Shown in pieces: positions 11,788 to 15,854 of a stretch of DNA of 15,854 nucleotides. Position numbers and translations under genes: made by a program. How positions within the stretch are numbered: the first letter of the stretch is position 1; every line of letters starts with the position of its first letter. The notes below the pieces were generated by a model. It was given only the letters and a program-made list of their open reading frames with translations. It searched no databases and had not been told where the DNA came from. This DNA comes from Clostridia bacterium. Lineage in GTDB: Bacteria > Bacillota_A > Clostridia > Christensenellales > Aristaeellaceae. The stretch is from assembly GCA_017481185.1 (NCBI GenBank), contig JAFUPO010000383.1, positions 1 through 15,854 on the forward strand, in the 5' to 3' direction.

Positions 11788-14700
11788 ATGGCTTTTGCAC
11801 ACCTGCACCTGCACACAGAATACAGCCTGCTGGACGGCGCCTGCCGCATCAAGCCCCTGATGAAGCGCCTCAAAGAAATGGGCATGACCCATTGCGCCAT
11901 TACCGACCATGGGGTGATGTATGGCGTGGTTGACTTTTACCAGGCCTGCCAGGATAACGGCATCCATCCGGTGATCGGCTGCGAGGTGTATGTGTGCCAG
12001 GACCGGTTTGACAAAACCTATAAGAGCCGGGAATACAGCCACCTGATCCTCCTGTGCCAGAACAACACCGGCTACAAAAACCTGATGTATCTGGTGAGCC
12101 AGGGCTTTCTGGAGGGGTATTATTACCGCCCCCGCATCGACTACCGCCTTCTTGCCCAGCACGCTGAGGGCCTGATTTGCATGAGCGCCTGCCTCTCCGG
12201 CGACTTGCCTAAGTATCTCTTGGATGGCCAGTGGGAAACGGCCAGGCAGTATGTTTGTGAGATGCAAAAGATCTTTGGCAAGGAAAACTTTTACATTGAG
12301 ATCATGGATCACGGCATCCCGGAGGAAAAGCAGGTGCTGCCCCGGCTGATCCAGCTGGCCCGGGAGATGGAGGCGCCCCTGTGCGCCACCAACGACTGCC
12401 ACTACATCGAAAAGAAGGATGCTGACGCCCAGGAAGTGCTCATGTGCATCCAGACCGGCAAAACCCTGGACGACGAGACCCGTATGCGCATGGAAACCCG
12501 GGAATTGTATGTAAAGAGCGAGGAGGAAATGCGCCAGCTTTTTCCCAACTGCCCGGACGCCATTGAAAATTCGCATTTGATCGCCCAGCGCTGCCATGTG
12601 GATTTTGATTTTAAAACCGTGCATTTGCCCAAGTACCCGGTGCCGGAGGGGGAAACGGCCCTCTCCATGCTCACCCGGCTGTGCCGCGAGGGGTTGGAAA
12701 AGCGCTACCCCGGCCAGTGCCACGAGGGCACGGAGCCCTATAAGCGCCTGCAATACGAATTGGACACCATTGCCACCATGGGGTATGTGGATTACTTTCT
12801 CATCGTGTGGGATTTTATCAACTACGCCAAGCAAAACGGCATCATGGTGGGCCCCGGCCGGGGCTCGGGCGCAGGCTCCATCGTGGCCTACACCTTGGGC
12901 ATCACCCTGCTGGATCCCCTCAAGTACAACCTGCTCTTTGAGCGGTTTTTGAACCCGGAGCGGGTATCCATGCCCGATCTGGATATTGACTTTTGCTACG
13001 AGCGCCGCCAGGAGGTTATCGATTATGTGGCCCGCAAGTACGGCCATGACCATGTGAGCCAGATCATCACCTTCGGCACCATGGCTGCCCGGGGCGTAAT
13101 CCGTGATGTGGGCCGGGTCTTGGGCATGAGCTACCAGGAAACGGATCAGATCGCCAAAATGGTGCCCTTTGACCTGGGCATGACCCTGGAAAAGGCTCTG
13201 AAGCTCAACCCCGAACTGCGCCACGCCTACGAGGATTCTGACGAGGTGAAAAACCTCATCGACACCGCCATGACCCTGGAGGGTATGCCCCGCCATGCCT
13301 CAACCCACGCGGCGGGCGTTCTCATCACCTCTCAGCCGGTGATGAACTATGTGCCCTTGCAGACCAACGACGAGGTGATCACCACCCAGTTCCCCATGGG
13401 CACCATTGAGCGGCTGGGCCTTTTGAAAATGGACTTTTTGGGCCTCAGAACCCTCACCGTCATCCGGGACACCCTGGATATGCTCAAGGAAACGGGCGTT
13501 GACTTAAAGCCTGAAGACATCCCCATGGATGACCCTCAGGTTTACGAAATGATCTCCCAAGGGGATACGGACGGCGTGTTCCAATTGGAAGGCAGCGGGA
13601 TGCGCAACTTTCTCACCAGCATGAAGCCTGAAAACTTTGAGGATATTATCGCCGCCATCTCCCTCTACCGCCCCGGCCCCATGGACTCCATCCCCCGCTA
13701 CATTGCCGGCAAGCACGACCCTTCCACCGTGAAATACGCCACGGAAAAGCTGCGCCCCATCCTGGATGTGACCTACGGCTGCATGGTGTACCAGGAGCAG
13801 GTAATGCAGATCGTGCGGGATCTGGCAGGCTACTCCCTGGGCCGCTCAGACCTTATGCGCCGGGCCATGGCCAAAAAGAAAAAGGACGTAATGGCCAAGG
13901 AGCGGGAGTACTTCATCTTCGGCATGAAGGACGAAAACGGGAATCAATTGATCCCCGGCTGCGTGAACAACGGCGTCAGCGAAAAGGTGGCCGCGCAGAT
14001 TTATGACGAAATGAGCGCCTTCGCCTCCTACGCCTTCAACAAGAGCCACGCCGCCGCCTACGGCGTGGTAGCTGTGCAAACCGGCTGGCTCAAGCGTCAC
14101 TATCCGGTGCCCTTTATGGCGGCCATTATGAACAGCGTGTATGGCAACCCCGGCAAGATCGCCGCCTACATTCAATACTGCCGCAGCCATGATATTCCCA
14201 TCCTGCCCCCCAATGTGAACCACTCCGCTTGGCGCTTCACCGTGGACCGGGATGCCAAGGGTAAATTAGGCATCCGCTTCGGCCTGGGGGCTGTGAAAAA
14301 CGTGGGCCAGGCTGCCATTGACTCGGTGGTTAAGGCCCGCAGGCAGGCCCCCTTCAAGGATATTTTTGATTTCTGCCAGCGGGTGGACCCTGAGGCCATC
14401 AATAAGCGAGTGGTGGAGAGCCTCATCATGGCCGGCGCTTTCGACGGCATGGGCGCAACCCGTGTGCAGCTGCTGGCGGTGTACGATTCCGCCCTGGACG
14501 GGGCTGCCGCCCGCAAAAAGCAGAATATCGCCGGGCAGGTATCCCTCTTTGACCTGGATGGCATCGGCCTTGCGCCCCCTGCCAATCCAGAACTGCCGGA
14601 TATGCCGGAGCATCCTCTCAGAGCCCGGCTGGCCATGGAAAAGGAGATGACCGGCGTGTACATCTCCGGCCATCCCCTGGATGAGCACGCGGCCCTGCTT

Positions 14701-15330
14701 AACCAGTTGGATTGCAACACCGCCTTTGTGCAGGAGCTTTCAGAGCGGCCCGACCGGGGCCTGGCCATGGACGGTATGCAGGTGGAAATGGGCGGCATCC
14801 TCACCGAGGCCAAGGGCAAGGCCACCAAAAAGGGCGCGTTCATGGGCTTTATCACCCTGGAGGATTTAACCGGGCAGATTGAGGGCCTGGTTTTTCCCAA
14901 GGTGTATGAAAAATATCAGGGCCTCTTGGCAGCGGATGATTTGGTGGTGCTTGCGGGCAAGCTCTCCATCCGGGAGGATGAGGACACCAAGATATTGGTG
15001 GACAAGGTGACGCCCCTATCCCAGTGGCAGCCCAAGGGCAAAGGGCCCCTGGGCCGCCCCCAGGTGAAAATCAAGGCGGAGCCCCCCAAGCCCCCAAGCC
15101 CCAAGGATGCGCCGGTAAAGCTCTTTCTTCGCCTGGAAAGACGCCAGATGGAAAAGACAAAGCCCATCCTGGCCCTGACCCCCGGCCCCTGCCCGGTGTA
15201 CTTTCATTTGCCCCAGGAAAACATGACCCTCCTGGCCCCGGAGGTTTTGTGGGTCAGCCAGCAGGACAGCCTCACCCAGCGGCTTCAAGAGGAGCTGGGG
15301 GCGGCAAATGTGAAATGGGTTGTGAAGTGA
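11788..15330 (+). CDS. dnaE: DNA polymerase III alpha subunit, DnaE type
   Basis: This is a replicative DNA polymerase of 1180 residues, normal for DnaE and distinct from the exonuclease-containing PolC. Order of domains: an N-terminal PHP domain with HLHLHTEYSLLDG (residues 5-17), TDHG (39-42), GCEVY (64-68) and NDCHYIE (202-208); a palm with GPGRGSGAGSIVAY (near 355), catalytic PDLDIDF (Asp397 and Asp399) and KMDFLGLR (Asp549); YRPGPM and the fingers; a helix-hairpin-helix region; an OB fold at about 1000-1072; a Pro/Lys-rich linker at about 1080-1110; and a short C-terminal domain. The metal-binding PHP residues look intact, which in other DnaE proteins goes with 3'-5' proofreading. Low-GC Firmicutes usually also have PolC; none is in this window. 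It is monocistronic, with two candidate promoters and AAAGGAG 7 nt before the ATG. Confidence 0.97.
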   Translation: MAFAHLHLHTEYSLLDGACRIKPLMKRLKEMGMTHCAITDHGVMYGVVDFYQACQDNGIHPVIGCEVYVCQDRFDKTYKSREYSHLILLCQNNTGYKNLMYLVSQGFLEGYYYRPRIDYRLLAQHAEGLICMSACLSGDLPKYLLDGQWETARQYVCEMQKIFGKENFYIEIMDHGIPEEKQVLPRLIQLAREMEAPLCATNDCHYIEKKDADAQEVLMCIQTGKTLDDETRMRMETRELYVKSEEEMRQLFPNCPDAIENSHLIAQRCHVDFDFKTVHLPKYPVPEGETALSMLTRLCREGLEKRYPGQCHEGTEPYKRLQYELDTIATMGYVDYFLIVWDFINYAKQNGIMVGPGRGSGAGSIVAYTLGITLLDPLKYNLLFERFLNPERVSMPDLDIDFCYERRQEVIDYVARKYGHDHVSQIITFGTMAARGVIRDVGRVLGMSYQETDQIAKMVPFDLGMTLEKALKLNPELRHAYEDSDEVKNLIDTAMTLEGMPRHASTHAAGVLITSQPVMNYVPLQTNDEVITTQFPMGTIERLGLLKMDFLGLRTLTVIRDTLDMLKETGVDLKPEDIPMDDPQVYEMISQGDTDGVFQLEGSGMRNFLTSMKPENFEDIIAAISLYRPGPMDSIPRYIAGKHDPSTVKYATEKLRPILDVTYGCMVYQEQVMQIVRDLAGYSLGRSDLMRRAMAKKKKDVMAKEREYFIFGMKDENGNQLIPGCVNNGVSEKVAAQIYDEMSAFASYAFNKSHAAAYGVVAVQTGWLKRHYPVPFMAAIMNSVYGNPGKIAAYIQYCRSHDIPILPPNVNHSAWRFTVDRDAKGKLGIRFGLGAVKNVGQAAIDSVVKARRQAPFKDIFDFCQRVDPEAINKRVVESLIMAGAFDGMGATRVQLLAVYDSALDGAAARKKQNIAGQVSLFDLDGIGLAPPANPELPDMPEHPLRARLAMEKEMTGVYISGHPLDEHAALLNQLDCNTAFVQELSERPDRGLAMDGMQVEMGGILTEAKGKATKKGAFMGFITLEDLTGQIEGLVFPKVYEKYQGLLAADDLVVLAGKLSIREDEDTKILVDKVTPLSQWQPKGKGPLGRPQVKIKAEPPKPPSPKDAPVKLFLRLERRQMEKTKPILALTPGPCPVYFHLPQENMTLLAPEVLWVSQQDSLTQRLQEELGAANVKWVVK

Positions 15331-15372
15331 GCGTTAAGCGTTTAGAACTAAGCGTTTTAGTTTGTGAAAGGC
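15330..15372 (+). repeat. Solo end of an S23-type heptad cassette
   Basis: Seven-base units start at 15330, 15337, 15344 and 15351 (AGCGTTA, AGCGTTT and related), and the first begins with the last A of the dnaE TGA stop. The following TTTTAGTTTGTGAAAGGC matches the inner part of the right S23 cassette end (TTTTAACTTGTGAAAAGC) with only three transitions. No S23 gene or opposite end follows, so it looks like a remnant. Confidence 0.6.
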
Positions 15373-15439
15373 AAACGCCTTGGCCTGCCCCCCTCCGGAT
15401 GGCAGCGGCGTACCGCGTTACCTTTCTCCTATGATAAAT

Positions 15440-15500
15440 GGTTTTCTTTAGGGAGAGCGCGAGAACCCCTTTCTTTTGCAAAAGAAAGGGGTTCTCGCAA
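15440..15500 (+). repeat. Dispersed hairpin repeat, copy D
   Basis: GGTTTTCTTTAGGGAGAGCG and the GCGAG base lead into a perfect palindromic stem of about 18-19 bp (15459-15477 with 15480-15498) with loop near GC. It ends CTCGCAA, 19 nt from the stop codon of the convergent PFL gene. Between this and the cassette remnant (15373-15439) I see no gene or terminator. Confidence 0.9.
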
Positions 15501-15516
15501 TATATGTGGTCGTTCC

Positions 15517-15854
15517 TCAGTTCCTCAAACTATGCAGGGGGGCTGGGATGCGGCCGCCCCGGCGGATGAAGTCGTCGTTTTTATAGGTATTTACAGGCAT
15601 GATGGGGGCGTAGCCCAAGAGCCCGCCGAAGTTTACGGTTTCCCCTGCCTTTTTACCCCAGGCGGGGATGATGCGCACGGCAGTGGTTTTGTTGTTGACC
15701 ATGCCGATGGCCGCCTCGTCGGCAATGATGCCGGAGATGGTTTCGGCTGAGGTGTCGCCAGGCACGGCGATCATATCCAGGCCCACGGAGCACACGCAGG
15801 TCATGGCCTCCAGCTTTTCCAGGGTCAGGGCCCCGCAGGCGGCAGCCTCGATCA
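15517..15854 (-). CDS. PFL / UPF0210 (DUF711) family protein, C-terminal part
   Basis: This is the last 112 or so residues of a protein whose start lies beyond the window edge; full-length relatives have about 450. The family tail is clear: [32 protein letters not shown], then [41 protein letters not shown], and the ending [14 protein letters not shown]. The reading frame is open to the edge without a break. The protein is related by sequence to pyruvate-formate-lyase-like annotations ('PFL family') but its biochemical role is unproven; an ACT-domain protein gene is its usual upstream partner and would lie outside the window. It converges on dnaE, with a cassette remnant and hairpin copy D between them. 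Confidence 0.9.
   Translation of the reverse strand, partial: IEAAACGALTLEKLEAMTCVCSVGLDMIAVPGDTSAETISGIIADEAAIGMVNNKTTAVRIIPAWGKKAGETVNFGGLLGYAPIMPVNTYKNDDFIRRGGRIPAPLHSLRN

Noticed and set aside
11761..13296. A 511-residue open frame on the minus strand opposite dnaE
   Set aside because: It lies wholly against clear dnaE coding sequence, has low-complexity His/Gly/Val-rich composition typical of antisense frames in GC-biased codons, and has no recognisable domain.

Overview
This is a chromosomal segment of a moderately GC-rich, low-redundancy Firmicute of the class Clostridia. The assignment rests on the infC-rpmI-rplT operon with a Gram-positive style leader, strong AGGAGG ribosome binding sites, a WalJ (YycJ) gene close to rlmH, endonuclease IV (nfo), a DnaE-type polymerase with an intact PHP domain, and a PFL/UPF0210 protein. 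The species cannot be named from the sequence. Nothing in the gene content is phage- or plasmid-like.

Layout. 1-1315: a secreted phytase-like esterase and its terminator. 1327-2746: the translation operon infC (IF-3, probably starting at AUC), rpmI (L35) and rplT (L20), with its own promoter, a leader with an intrinsic attenuator, and a terminator. 2749-4525: walJ translationally coupled to a CPBP membrane protease. 4532-4763: an inverted pair of long hairpin repeats. 4773-5252: rlmH. 5254-5722: a small S23-type four-helix-bundle gene inside a cassette with about 41-bp terminal inverted repeats. 10501-5721 (minus strand): a Gld-like ABC export operon (ATPase, permease, GldG-like protein, DUF4340 protein), with a second inverted pair of hairpin repeats between its last two genes. 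10646-11473: nfo, divergent from the ABC operon. 11474-11787: an intergenic stretch with a decamer array, a hexamer array and two promoters. 11788-15330: dnaE. 15330-15500: a remnant end of the S23-type cassette and a single hairpin repeat. 15517-15854: the C-terminal part of a PFL-family protein, cut by the window edge.

The genes are mostly housekeeping: translation initiation and ribosome assembly (infC, rpmI, rplT, rlmH), envelope homeostasis (walJ, CPBP protease, ABC system), and DNA replication and repair (dnaE, nfo). The unusual content lies in the intergenic DNA. There are five copies of one hairpin family whose arms differ in sequence but still pair, four of them in two head-to-head doublets that resemble REPINs. 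There is a heptad-ended S23 cassette whose ends touch the stop codons of its neighbours, and a solo end of the same type at the dnaE stop. There are also two further in-register short tandem arrays upstream of dnaE.
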